Assembly: GCF_030407435.1 (NCBI RefSeq)
Contig: NZ_JASDDK010000003.1
Location: 1-64,000, forward strand
Direction: 5' to 3'
Source: Winogradskyella bathintestinalis
GTDB taxonomy: Bacteria > Bacteroidota > Bacteroidia > Flavobacteriales > Flavobacteriaceae
Length of the DNA: 64,000 nucleotides
Shown: piece by piece, positions 36,974 through 46,468 of the stretch
Layout of the letters: every line of letters begins with the position of its first letter
Position numbering within the stretch: the stretch's first letter is position 1
Translations under genes and position numbers: made by a program
The notes under the pieces: model-generated
Told to the model about the DNA's origin: nothing
Databases searched by the model: none
Seen by the model: the letters and a program-made list of their open reading frames with translations, nothing else

Positions 36974-39421
36974 CTACTCATTATCTAACAATTGATCTAA
37001 AGACGCTAAGTCAGGGACTAAAACTTGTCTTGCTTTACTACCTTCAAAATTACCGACAATGCCGGCGGCTTCTAATTGATCAATAATTCTACCAGCTCTA
37101 TTGTAGCCTAATTTTAGTTTACGTTGTAATAAAGATGCTGAGCCTTGTTGCGCCGTAACAATAAGTTCTGCGGCATCTCTAAATAATTTATCTCTGTCGG
37201 ATATATCTATATCAAGATTTGTGCCACCTTCTTCACCCACATATTCCGGTAATAAATGTGCATCTGGATATGCTTTTTGAGAGCCAATGAATTCTGTTAT
37301 TTTTTCAACTTCTGGCGTGTCTACAAAAGCACATTGAATTCTAATAAGTTCATTTCCTTGAGTGTATAACATATCACCGCGACCAATTAATTGATCTGCA
37401 CCAGAACCATCTAAAATAGTTCGTGAATCAATTTTACTAGTAACTCTAAAAGCAATACGTGCCGGGAAATTTGCTTTAATAATACCTGTTATTACATTAA
37501 CGGACGGTCGTTGTGTTGCTATAATTAAGTGTATACCAATAGCACGTGCCAATTGTGCTAATCTGGCGATTGGCGTTTCAACCTCTTTTCCGGCAGTCAT
37601 AATTAGATCGGCAAATTCATCGACCACTAAAACAATATATGGTAAAAATGCATGACCATCATTAGGATTTAACTTTCGGGCTTTAAACTTAGCATTGTAC
37701 TCTGCAATATTTCTACAAAATGCATTTTTTAGCATTTCATACCGGTTATCCATTTCAATACATAGCGAATTCAAGGTGTTGATTACCTTGGTGTTATCTG
37801 TGATAATAGCGTCTTCACTATCTGGAAGTTTAGCCAAATAGTGACGTTCAATTTTATTGAATAATGTTAATTCTACTTTTTTAGGATCTACTAATACAAA
37901 TTTTACTTCAGCAGGATGCTTTTTATATAATAACGAGGTTAAAACAGCATTTAGCCCTACAGATTTACCTTGCCCAGTAGCTCCTGCCATAAGCATATGA
38001 GGCATTTTTGCTAAATCGACCACAAAGGTTTCGTTGCTAATAGTTTTACCAAAAGCGATGGGCAATTGCATATCTGATTTTTGAAATTTTTGAGAAGCAA
38101 TAACCGAGCGCATTGAAACGATGGTAGAGTTTTTATTAGGCACTTCAATACCGATGGTTCCTTTACCTGGAATAGGAGCAATAATTCTTATTCCTAAAGC
38201 AGCAAGAGATAGAGCGATATCATCTTCTAAATTTTTAATTTTTGATATACGAATGCCAGCATCTGGGACAATTTCGTATAATGTTACCGTCGGTCCTATT
38301 GTGGCCTTAATACTCGTAATACCAATCTTATAATTGCTGAGCGTTTCTACAATTCTATTCTTATTTTCCTCAAGTTCTTCTTGATCTATCGAAATCCCTT
38401 CATTATGATATTTTTTTAATAAGTCTAAGGTTGGGAATTGATATTTTCCGAGTTCTAAAGTGGGATCGAAATGGCCAAAGTCTTCAACCAGTTTATCGGC
38501 TAAATTATCCGATTCAGATTTTTCTTCTTCAACCGTATCAACTTCCATGGTAAGTTCTGGAGTATCAACGGTCTCTTCTTTTGGCTTCTCAGTAACCTCC
38601 ATCGTTAGCTCTTCAGCTACAACCTCTTTCTTTGGGTTTGGTTTAGAATGATTACTGATGGTGGGTTCTTTGTTTTCCAATGGAATTTCGAAAGCAGATT
38701 TTATGGCTTCGGCTTCATCGGTTAAACTATTATCAAAAGTTACAACTGGTTCGTTAGTTGTATTTTCAGCTTGTAAGTCTTCTTTAATTGATTTTTTCGC
38801 ACGTTTAAAGCTATTGACAATAGTGTCTCCTGTAACTTTAAACCGAATCGCTAAATAAGCGATAAGTCCAAATAATAAGAGAAGTATGGTACCTGCTTTA
38901 CCAGAGTAGTCTTGAAAAAATTGATTCATTTCAAAGCCAATAGTTCCACCCAATACATCGTATTTATGAGTAAAGAAACCAAATAAAATTGATAGCCAAA
39001 TAACAATGAGTGTTCCCCAAATCCAATGTTTTCTGAGCTTAACTTTATTTAAATTCAAGGTTACATAAACTCCTGATAGAAATAATAAACCTGCAAAGAT
39101 AAATGACGGCAGTCCAAAGCCTTTAGTTATAAAAAATTCACTAACCCAAGCCCCTAATTGACTTGCCCAATTCTTATATTGATCCGTACGTTCGGGAAAG
39201 TTGCTGAGTACACTTTGGTCTTCTTTGCCTGTAAAAACAAAAGACAAAAATGAAATGAAAAGTAGCACACCAATTATAATTAGGAAACTACCAAAAATCA
39301 GTTTTTGTTGGTTAGAAAGTTTGAACGAAGGCCTTTTTATTTTCGCCTTAACGTTTGACTTCGCTTTTGTTTTAGGCTTCGCCTTAGAAGTAGTTTTCTT
39401 TTTTGTTGTTTTTTTTGCCAT
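36974..39421 (-). CDS. ftsK: DNA translocase FtsK/SpoIIIE
   Basis: Septum-anchored motor that pumps chromosome ends into daughter cells and activates dimer resolution. After a Lys/Thr-rich N-terminus (KKTTKKKTTSKAKPKTKAKS) come four transmembrane helices (about residues 45-195), an acidic Glu/Thr-rich linker (about 220-320), the motor domain with Walker A GATGQGKSVGLNAVL and Walker B IVLVVDEFADLIMTAGKE, and the C-terminal winged-helix gamma domain (LLQRKLKLGYNRAGRIIDQLE) that reads orienting DNA sequences. Length is 815 aa. It lies 55 bp upstream of lolA. Confidence 0.95.
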   Translation of the reverse strand: MAKKTTKKKTTSKAKPKTKAKSNVKAKIKRPSFKLSNQQKLIFGSFLIIIGVLLFISFLSFVFTGKEDQSVLSNFPERTDQYKNWASQLGAWVSEFFITKGFGLPSFIFAGLLFLSGVYVTLNLNKVKLRKHWIWGTLIVIWLSILFGFFTHKYDVLGGTIGFEMNQFFQDYSGKAGTILLLLFGLIAYLAIRFKVTGDTIVNSFKRAKKSIKEDLQAENTTNEPVVTFDNSLTDEAEAIKSAFEIPLENKEPTISNHSKPNPKKEVVAEELTMEVTEKPKEETVDTPELTMEVDTVEEEKSESDNLADKLVEDFGHFDPTLELGKYQFPTLDLLKKYHNEGISIDQEELEENKNRIVETLSNYKIGITSIKATIGPTVTLYEIVPDAGIRISKIKNLEDDIALSLAALGIRIIAPIPGKGTIGIEVPNKNSTIVSMRSVIASQKFQKSDMQLPIAFGKTISNETFVVDLAKMPHMLMAGATGQGKSVGLNAVLTSLLYKKHPAEVKFVLVDPKKVELTLFNKIERHYLAKLPDSEDAIITDNTKVINTLNSLCIEMDNRYEMLKNAFCRNIAEYNAKFKARKLNPNDGHAFLPYIVLVVDEFADLIMTAGKEVETPIARLAQLARAIGIHLIIATQRPSVNVITGIIKANFPARIAFRVTSKIDSRTILDGSGADQLIGRGDMLYTQGNELIRIQCAFVDTPEVEKITEFIGSQKAYPDAHLLPEYVGEEGGTNLDIDISDRDKLFRDAAELIVTAQQGSASLLQRKLKLGYNRAGRIIDQLEAAGIVGNFEGSKARQVLVPDLASLDQLLDNE

Positions 39422-39455
39422 ATTTATCCCACAGAAGTGGAAGTCTCAATTATAA

Positions 39456-40229
39456 TTAATTGTACTCTAATGCTTTTTCTGATAAACCATTTACGTAATT
39501 AGAGATCATTTTATTCGGTACTGCTAACGTATCGCCCTTAAAACCATTAATATCTTCGTAATTGATATTATGATTATAAAACTTTAAATACTGACTAGCC
39601 AAAGGTAAATAAGACCAATGCCATTTTTCTAAATTATAACCTGTTCTCCCATTATCTTTACTAGTATAAGTTTGATAAAAGCCAAATGTACTAGCGTTAC
39701 TTGTTAACCAATCATATTCTAGCTTTCCTCTTCCTTTGCTAAAATACGAATTGTTTAAACTATTTAAATCCATGTCTGTACCCCAATGATGCCTTGATGT
39801 TAATGGCATTGAACTATACTCCAAAATCTTTTGAGCGCGCAAGTTAGGGTCTAGATTATTGTAGGAATTCCATTTGCGTTCCCAAATGACTTTCTGTTCT
39901 TCAAAATTCCGGGTGCCAGAAATTATTGAAAGAGAAATACCATCTTTCTTCGCGGCTTCGTGCATTTTTAAAAAAGCGGTGTAGACGTCATTATCTAAAT
40001 ACAACGTTTTTTCAGAATACTTAGATTCTACCTTTATAAATTTCGAATGCACTTTATAATCAAATTTACCTAAAACGAAAGCTTTAGCTTTGTTGTAATC
40101 TTCGGTGTTATTAATATCAAAATTACCTAAATGCCCATGCATTTTAAAAATATGTTTAACTGGTTTTACTTGTTCATTACAAGAGAAAACGAATACAGAA
40201 AGCATAAATAATAGTATAAATTGCTTCAT
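39456..40229 (-). CDS. M15-family D,D-carboxypeptidase lipoprotein (VanY-like)
   Basis: Zinc peptidase acting on peptidoglycan peptides. From Met at 40229 the N-terminus MKQFILLFMLSVFVFSC is a lipoprotein signal with Cys17; an earlier in-frame start at 40277 would bury it. The M15B zinc motifs are SRHHWGTDMDLNSL (His, Asp) and NLEKWHWSYLPLA (Glu, His). ISGTRNFEEQKVIWERKW resembles the family's SGYRS region. Length is 257 aa. It is inserted between dgkA and ftsK on the same strand, consistent with a cell-wall role during division. Confidence 0.88.
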   Translation of the reverse strand: MKQFILLFMLSVFVFSCNEQVKPVKHIFKMHGHLGNFDINNTEDYNKAKAFVLGKFDYKVHSKFIKVESKYSEKTLYLDNDVYTAFLKMHEAAKKDGISLSIISGTRNFEEQKVIWERKWNSYNNLDPNLRAQKILEYSSMPLTSRHHWGTDMDLNSLNNSYFSKGRGKLEYDWLTSNASTFGFYQTYTSKDNGRTGYNLEKWHWSYLPLASQYLKFYNHNINYEDINGFKGDTLAVPNKMISNYVNGLSEKALEYN

Positions 40230-40362
40230 TATATTTTTTGTAAAATATGGTAAAAACAGGATTCGACAAAAATACAAATTAGTAACGTTTATCCTAGTTG
40301 TTTTGGTATAGAAACGCGGATTTATTCTTGTTATTTACTTTGAATAATCTTACTCGATAAAG

Positions 40363-40731
40363 TTAGTTGAATTTTGGAATATAGATAATACCAGCAATGA
40401 TAACCGCAATAATTGATGCAATAAAAACGGCACCAGCGGCAACATCTTTTATTAAACCGATTTTTTTATGATACTCAGGATGGACAAAATCGGCGATGTA
40501 TTCCACAGCTGTATTCATGCCTTCAATACTAATTACTAAACCAATAATTGTTATTTGGATTAACCATTCTGTTCGTGAAATTTCAAAATAAAAGCCAGCA
40601 AAAGTTACTACAATTGTTATAAACAATTGCACCTGTATGCTGGCTTCAGTTTTAATAAGTATTAGCATACCTTTAAAAGCAAAACCTATACTTTTAAGTC
40701 TGTTAATAAAGAACGATTCTTTTTTTTGCAT
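40363..40731 (-). CDS. dgkA: Diacylglycerol/undecaprenol kinase family protein
   Basis: Small integral membrane lipid kinase of 122 aa with three transmembrane helices. The family motif is complete: SIEGMNTAVEYIADF followed by KKIGLIKDVAAGAVFIASI, with the catalytic Glu residues and Asn that bind magnesium-ATP. In Gram-positives the homologue phosphorylates undecaprenol; in Proteobacteria it phosphorylates diacylglycerol. Which lipid is used here is unknown. The gene starts four bases after the tpx stop, so the two are co-transcribed. Confidence 0.92.
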   Translation of the reverse strand: MQKKESFFINRLKSIGFAFKGMLILIKTEASIQVQLFITIVVTFAGFYFEISRTEWLIQITIIGLVISIEGMNTAVEYIADFVHPEYHKKIGLIKDVAAGAVFIASIIAVIIAGIIYIPKFN

Positions 40732-40735
40732 TAAC

Positions 40736-41236
40736 TTATTTTAAAGCGTCTAATGCAGCTTCATAATTAGGTTCATCCTTAATTTCTGAAACTTGTTCCG
40801 TATGTAAGATGGTACCATCTTTATCTGTAACCACAATACAGCGAGATAACAATGTTTCTAACGGTCCATTTTTAATAGTTATACCGTAATCTTTGCCAAA
40901 ACCACCTGTTTTAAAATCCGAAAGACTTTCTACATTGTCTAAACCTTCTGCACCACAAAATCGATTTAATGCAAATGGTAGGTCTTTTGAAATACATAGC
41001 ACTTTAGTGTTCTCTAACTGGGTTGCTTTTTCATTGAACGTTCTTACTGATTTGGCACAAGTGCCTGTATCAATACTCGGAAAGATATTTAATATCAATC
41101 TACTTCCTTTATAATCTTCTAAGGATTTACTTGATAAGTCAGTTGCAGTAATTTTAAAACTTGGAGCTTTGCTTCCAACGGATGGTAGTGTTCCTATAGT
41201 TTCTATAGGATCTCCTCCTAGTGTAATATGTGCCAT
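40736..41236 (-). CDS. tpx: Thiol peroxidase (atypical 2-Cys peroxiredoxin)
   Basis: Reduces hydrogen and alkyl peroxides. Peroxidatic Cys60 is in FPSIDTGTCAKSVRTFNE and resolving Cys94 in LPFALNRFCGAEG, the spacing normal for Tpx. It starts MAHITLGGDPIETIGTLP, also typical, and is full length at 166 aa. It is the first gene of the block running on through dgkA, the M15 peptidase and ftsK. Confidence 0.95.
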   Translation of the reverse strand: MAHITLGGDPIETIGTLPSVGSKAPSFKITATDLSSKSLEDYKGSRLILNIFPSIDTGTCAKSVRTFNEKATQLENTKVLCISKDLPFALNRFCGAEGLDNVESLSDFKTGGFGKDYGITIKNGPLETLLSRCIVVTDKDGTILHTEQVSEIKDEPNYEAALDALK

Positions 41237-41518
41237 GATCTATAAATTTTTAGTTAATGTTAAAAATAACAACTTTCGAGTGTATTAGTAAGAAAGAAAG
41301 TATATTATTTAGAATTTTTGCCATAACTGATGGTTTGTTAATAGTCTGATTATCGCTTAGACTAATTATAGGTCATTAATCGGAGTTATAAGCTGTTCAC
41401 ATAACATATTGATTATAATTAGCTAAAATTTTTATATTAGGTATTTAAGCTATTAATCTAAACCGCATTACTCCTTAGATAAATTCCCTATTTATCTGGT
41501 TTATAAATTTTTCTTTCA

Positions 41519-42241
41519 GTGAAATTTAAAGTACGAAAATCTAAGGTTCTTCGCAATTTGTTCATTGCTATAGTATTATTAAGTTTAGGAAATCTATTTT
41601 CCATTTACTTGCTTTTTACTACATTGGGTATGGGAGATAAGGTAACAAGACTTCTTGTTAAATTCTTAAATGTGAATCTAGAAGCTAATTTACCAACCTA
41701 TTTTTCTGCATTAGTGTTGTTGGGTGATGCTATTTTGCTAGCTGTTATTGCTTATGGCTGTAGAGCAATAGGCGACAAATTTTGGCATTGGATTGGCTTA
41801 TCCGCGATGTTTATTTTTATCTCTTTAGACGAAATGATACAGATCCATGAGCAATTAAGAGCACCAATGGAAGCACTTTTTAATACTTCTGGATTGCTCT
41901 ATTTTGCATGGTTTATACCATACATCATCATTGTTATTATTGTAGGAATTGCCTATTTTAAATTCCTAATGCGTTTACCAAAGGTTATTTCAAAGCTATT
42001 TATCTTAGCTGGGAGTATCTTTGTTTTTGGTGCAGTTGGTATGGAAATGTTGGGTGGTATGCATGCTGAAACACATGGAGAAAAAACCTTAAACTACGCA
42101 CTAATGTATAGTTTTGAAGAATTTTTAGAAATGTCTGGAGCTGCTATATTCTTCTATGCACTAGTCTCTTATATTGAATTGAAGTTTGAAAAAGTTAGGC
42201 TTAGATTTAAACCCAAAAAAAAGAAAAATATAAGCATTTAA
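41519..42241 (+). CDS. Polytopic membrane protein with conserved-looking Asp/Glu/His motifs, 240 aa
   Basis: Starts with GTG at 41519 (MKFKVRKSKVLRNL, a basic leader) and has about six transmembrane helices. Polar residues inside the membrane part stand out: SLDEMIQIHEQL, then GMEMLGGMHAETHGE, then SFEEFLEMSG. Such Asp, Glu and His clusters in hydrophobic proteins often bind metal, as in membrane hydrolases of the alkaline ceramidase type, but I cannot place the family. The C-terminus is basic (RLRFKPKKKK). Single gene between tpx and pheT. The function is unknown. Confidence 0.7.
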   Translation: MKFKVRKSKVLRNLFIAIVLLSLGNLFSIYLLFTTLGMGDKVTRLLVKFLNVNLEANLPTYFSALVLLGDAILLAVIAYGCRAIGDKFWHWIGLSAMFIFISLDEMIQIHEQLRAPMEALFNTSGLLYFAWFIPYIIIVIIVGIAYFKFLMRLPKVISKLFILAGSIFVFGAVGMEMLGGMHAETHGEKTLNYALMYSFEEFLEMSGAAIFFYALVSYIELKFEKVRLRFKPKKKKNISI

Positions 42242-42260
42242 TTGATGCTTAGCTAAAAAA

Positions 42261-42292
42261 TAAAAAAGCCTTTAAAGTTCTTATTAAAGGCT
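42261..42292 (-). terminator. Terminator of pheT
   Basis: On the minus strand AGCCTTTAA pairs with TTAAAGGCT, followed by a run of six T. It lies 28 bp past the pheT stop and may also stop the convergent membrane protein gene. Confidence 0.75.
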
Positions 42293-42319
42293 CTATAATA
42301 ATATATTAATCTCTAAATC

Positions 42320-44746
42320 CTAACGTAATTCAGCACCTAGTTTACTTTCAAAATTTGCTTGAAGTTTAGACATTATTTTATCGATTTGTTTATCGTTAAG
42401 TGTTTTGTTGTCATCTTGTAATATGAAACTTACTGCGTAACTCTTCTTCCCAGATGGTAGGTTTTTACCTTCGTAAACGTCAAATAGATTTACATTTTTA
42501 AGCAATTGCTTTTCAGTTTGTTTGGCAATAGTATGAATTTCTTCAAAAGTTACATGATTATCGAGCAGTAAAGCAAAATCACGTTTAACCTCCGGATACT
42601 TCGGAATCGCTTTAAACTTAATTTTATTATGTTGTGCCATCTCTATAACATTATTCCAATTAAAATCAGCAAATAATACGTTTTGGTTTATGCCAAAGTG
42701 TTTTAAAACTGATTTTTTAACCAGACCAAAGTCCACCATTTTTTTCTTTCCAATAGAAAAACTCATACCTTCACTAAAAACGTCAGATTTTATTGGTGCC
42801 GATTTCAGCTTTGTTAAACCCAACCGTTCTAAAATTACTTCTACCGAGCCTTTCAAGTAAAAGAAATCACTCGGACTTGCCGCAGCATTCCAGCGCTCTT
42901 CAGTTTTATTTCCTGTAACAAATAGAGATAAGTGTTTGTATTCCTCTCTTGTTTCTGAATATTGATGATATGTTTTTCCGAATTCAAATAATTTTAAATC
43001 GTCACGTTTTCTATTAATGTTATGAGCTACAGCTTCTAAACCAGAGAACAACAATGATTGGCGCATCACTTCTAAATCGTTACTCAACGGATTTAGCATT
43101 TTTACATTATGGTCAGCATTTAAGTCTTCACTTAACTCCACATATTTTGGGGTTGTCAAAGAATTTGACATAATTTCAAAGAATCCTTGAGAAGCCAATT
43201 GATTTCCAATTATATTCTGAAGTTTATAATCTTCAAAACGAGACGAATTTGATATGGAAGCATTCAACTTGGTCGTTGTTGCTATATTGTTATAGCCGTA
43301 AACCCTAAGGATTTCTTCAATAATATCAGCTTCGCGCTGTACATCATTTCTATATGCAGGCACGGTTAAGCCTAAGCCTGTTTCAGTAACGTTATTAACT
43401 TTAATATCTAAAGAAGAAAGTATACTCTTTATGGTTTCTTTCGGAATTTCTTCACCAATTAATTTTTTGGCATTGTCAAAACTCAATCTAACCTCAAAGT
43501 CTTTAATTTTCTTAGGGTAGGCATCAACAATGTCGCTAGTAATTTCTCCGCCGGCAATTTCTAAAATTAATAAAGCAGCTCGTTTTAATGCATATTCAGT
43601 AAGGTTAGGATCAATACCTCTTTCAAATCGAAAAGATGAATCGGTATTTAAACCATGTCGTTTCGCTGTTTTTCTTACACTAACAGGATTGAAATATGCA
43701 CTCTCTAAGAAAATTCGGGTTGTATGTTCTGTAACACCAGAATCAATGCCCCCAAAAACACCAGCGATACACATAGGTTTGTTGGCATCACAAATCATTA
43801 AATCCTCTTCATGTAATTCGCGCTCAACACCATCTAAAGTGGTGAATTTTGTGCCAGCTTCACAGGTTTTGACAATAATTTTTCGCTCTGTAATTTTATC
43901 AGCATCAAAAGCATGCAAGGGTTGTCCTAACTCGTGCAACACATAATTGGTAATATCAACCAGGTTGTTAATTGGCGATAACCCTATTGATTTTAAACGA
44001 TGTTGCAACCATGCCGGAGAGGTTTCTACTTTTAAACCAGAAATAGTAACGCCACAATACCGTGGAGCTTTTTCGTAATCTTTTACATCAACGTCTATTT
44101 TAAGTGCTCTAGCATCTACATGATATGAACTCACTGAAGGTGTAATAAGTTCTAAAGAAATTTCTTTCTGTAGAAGGCCAGCTTTCAAATCTCGCGCCAC
44201 CCCATAATGACTCATCGCATCGGCTCTATTTGGTGTTAAGCCTATTTCAAAAACGTCGTCGTTTTCAATTTTAAAGAGCTCAGAAGCCAATGTGCCCACT
44301 TTAGTATCGGCATCTAAAACCATAATACCATCGTGCGATTCTCCAAGTCCTAATTCATCTTCAGCACAAATCATTCCATGGCTTTCTTCTCCTCTAATCT
44401 TTCCTTTTTTAATTTTCCAAGCTTCACCTTCGGCGGTATATAGTGTAGTGCCTATAGTGGCTACGGGTACTTTTTGCCCAGCGGCGACATTTGGAGCACC
44501 ACATACTATTTGTAGAGGTTTATCTCCACCAATATTTACGGTGGTTATTTTTAAACGGTCGGCATTAGGATGCTGTTGGCAGGTTAAAACCTCTCCAATA
44601 ACGATCCCTTTTAAACCTCCTTTAACAGATTCGTAAGTTTCAATGCCTTCTATTTCCAATCCGAGATCAGTTAATAATTCGCCTGTTTTCTCGGCGTCCC
44701 AATCCGTATTTATAAACTGTTTAAGCCAGTTGTATGATATTTTCAT
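42320..44746 (-). CDS. pheT: Phenylalanine-tRNA ligase beta subunit
   Basis: Large subunit of the (alpha-beta)2 PheRS. Domains in order: an N-terminal EMAP-like tRNA-binding OB fold (residues about 40-150, with GEVLTCQQHPNADRLKITTV), the B3/B4 editing domain (LTPNRADAMSHYGVARDL onward), the B5 domain (about 405-475), the catalytic-like core, and the C-terminal anticodon-binding FDX-ACB domain (about 715-808, PKYPEVKRDFALLLDN). Length is 808 aa. pheS is not adjacent. A TATCTTTG -7 element lies 21 bases before the ATG. Confidence 0.97.
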   Translation of the reverse strand: MKISYNWLKQFINTDWDAEKTGELLTDLGLEIEGIETYESVKGGLKGIVIGEVLTCQQHPNADRLKITTVNIGGDKPLQIVCGAPNVAAGQKVPVATIGTTLYTAEGEAWKIKKGKIRGEESHGMICAEDELGLGESHDGIMVLDADTKVGTLASELFKIENDDVFEIGLTPNRADAMSHYGVARDLKAGLLQKEISLELITPSVSSYHVDARALKIDVDVKDYEKAPRYCGVTISGLKVETSPAWLQHRLKSIGLSPINNLVDITNYVLHELGQPLHAFDADKITERKIIVKTCEAGTKFTTLDGVERELHEEDLMICDANKPMCIAGVFGGIDSGVTEHTTRIFLESAYFNPVSVRKTAKRHGLNTDSSFRFERGIDPNLTEYALKRAALLILEIAGGEITSDIVDAYPKKIKDFEVRLSFDNAKKLIGEEIPKETIKSILSSLDIKVNNVTETGLGLTVPAYRNDVQREADIIEEILRVYGYNNIATTTKLNASISNSSRFEDYKLQNIIGNQLASQGFFEIMSNSLTTPKYVELSEDLNADHNVKMLNPLSNDLEVMRQSLLFSGLEAVAHNINRKRDDLKLFEFGKTYHQYSETREEYKHLSLFVTGNKTEERWNAAASPSDFFYLKGSVEVILERLGLTKLKSAPIKSDVFSEGMSFSIGKKKMVDFGLVKKSVLKHFGINQNVLFADFNWNNVIEMAQHNKIKFKAIPKYPEVKRDFALLLDNHVTFEEIHTIAKQTEKQLLKNVNLFDVYEGKNLPSGKKSYAVSFILQDDNKTLNDKQIDKIMSKLQANFESKLGAELR

Positions 44747-44766
44747 GTGTCAATTTAATCGAGGTG

Positions 44767-44774
44767 CAAAGATA
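44767..44774 (-). promoter_or_regulatory. Putative -7 promoter element of pheT (TATCTTTG)
   Basis: TATCTTTG followed by CACC on the minus strand fits the flavobacterial -7 consensus. The transcript would begin about 14 nt before the ATG. Confidence 0.5.
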
Positions 44775-45027
44775 GTAATAGTTAATTCCTATAAAAACAG
44801 GAAATGATAATTTTTAATACGGAATTAAATATTGAAATAATTTCAATTAACTTCCTTTCATGTTATATCTACGTTCGCTCTGCTCAATATGCAGTAATGC
44901 AAAAGCATTTTGCTAACCTGTTGATTTCCATGCGACTTGAAAATACACAAATTTATATTTTAATTTTTATTAATGATAAATAAATCTAATTGTCGAATTT
45001 TGATAAATTTTTAAGCCTAAACACTGT

Positions 45028-46254
45028 ATGCGATATATTATTTTAAGTCTAGTTCTATTATCTATTTGCTCTTGTAAAGAAAATAATAAGCGAGACACCA
45101 AGTCACAACAACTTAAAATTGGAAAATATAGAGCTGTTATAGACGTTCAAGACCAAGAAGAGTTACCGTTTATTTTTGAAGTGACCTCACCAAACGAAAT
45201 AAAAATTTATAACGCCGAAGAAACGATTGCGGTAGATGAGATAAGTTACCGAAACGATTCTGTATTTATAAAAGCTCCAGTATTTGAAGGTTATATCGCT
45301 GCTGCGTTTGATGGTAATAATCTTAATGGGAGCTTTATAAAAGAAAGTTTAGATAGAGTAGTGCCCTTTTCTGCTGAATATAATAAAAGTAATCGTTTTG
45401 AAATAAAAGCGAAGCCCCAACAAACGGTTTCTGGAATTTGGGAAACTGTTTTTAGTGAAGGTATTGCTGATGACCAATATATTGCCAAAGGCATTTTTAA
45501 ACAAGAAGGATCTAAGGTTACTGGCACATTTAGAACCACCACAGGTGATTACCGTTATCTTGAAGGAGTAATGGATGGTGACATTATGAAGCTATCCACT
45601 TTCGATGGAGCACATGCGTTTTTATTTACGGCAAAAGTATCCGATTCTACCATGGAAGGTTCCTTTTATTCTGGCAATCATTGGAAAGAACCTTTTGTAG
45701 CTAAACGCAATGAATCTTATGAATTACCCAATGCCGACGAACTTACGTTTATAAAAGAAGGTTATGATAAATTGGAATTTTCGTTCCCCGATGTGCATGG
45801 AAATATGATTTCGTTAAGCGATGACCGTTTTAAAAACAAGGTAGTTATAGTGCAAATTATGGGAACTTGGTGCCCAAACTGCTTAGACGAAAGTAAATAT
45901 TACACCAATTTTTATAAAGATAATAAAGATAAAAATTTTGAAATTGTAGCTTTAGCTTTTGAGTATGCTAAAACTGAGGAAAAGGCGTTTAATAGTATTT
46001 CTAGATTACGTAAAAGATTAAATATAGACTACCCAATACTCTTAGCACAATACGGAACTTCAGATAAGGAAAAAGCTCAAGAAAAATTACCGATGTTAAA
46101 TAGAGTATTGTCTTATCCTACTTCAATTTTTATTGATAAAACCGGTAAGGTACGTAAGATTCATACAGGATTTAACGGTCCGGCTACAGGAGAAAAATAT
46201 AGTGAGTTTAAAAAGGATTTTGAAACAGTTGTGGATAATTTATTAAATGAATAA
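45028..46254 (+). CDS. TlpA-like thioredoxin-fold lipoprotein, 408 aa
   Basis: Signal peptide MRYIILSLVLLSICSC with the lipobox Cys16 places it in the periplasm, anchored to a membrane. Residues about 35-240 form a beta-rich domain of unknown type (repeated ...GSFIKESLD, VTGTFRTTTGDYRYLEG, MEGSFYSGNHW). The C-terminal 165 residues are a TlpA/ResA-like thioredoxin domain with the redox motif GTWCPNCLDE (Cys282, Cys285) and the cis-Pro region LSYPTSIFID. Likely a thiol reductase for periplasmic proteins. Single gene. Confidence 0.87.
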   Translation: MRYIILSLVLLSICSCKENNKRDTKSQQLKIGKYRAVIDVQDQEELPFIFEVTSPNEIKIYNAEETIAVDEISYRNDSVFIKAPVFEGYIAAAFDGNNLNGSFIKESLDRVVPFSAEYNKSNRFEIKAKPQQTVSGIWETVFSEGIADDQYIAKGIFKQEGSKVTGTFRTTTGDYRYLEGVMDGDIMKLSTFDGAHAFLFTAKVSDSTMEGSFYSGNHWKEPFVAKRNESYELPNADELTFIKEGYDKLEFSFPDVHGNMISLSDDRFKNKVVIVQIMGTWCPNCLDESKYYTNFYKDNKDKNFEIVALAFEYAKTEEKAFNSISRLRKRLNIDYPILLAQYGTSDKEKAQEKLPMLNRVLSYPTSIFIDKTGKVRKIHTGFNGPATGEKYSEFKKDFETVVDNLLNE

Positions 46255-46468
46255 ATCTATCTTAGTCGTCTTTAAATTGTAATGAAATTCACTAAATAAG
46301 AACTATATAATTATAAAATATTTTGGTTTAGTCCTTTAAATAAATCAAGCAAACATTATATTGAATTTTAGTCAAATTTTCTTCTTAGCCATTATGCTAT
46401 TATCAGAAATTGTAAGTTGTAATGCATTATTTAACTAATTGTTTTCGACAAGATTCCCGAATGGCAAT

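Noticed and set aside
43530..43946. Plus-strand open frame of 138 codons
   Set aside because: Antisense to pheT, with no recognisable domain.
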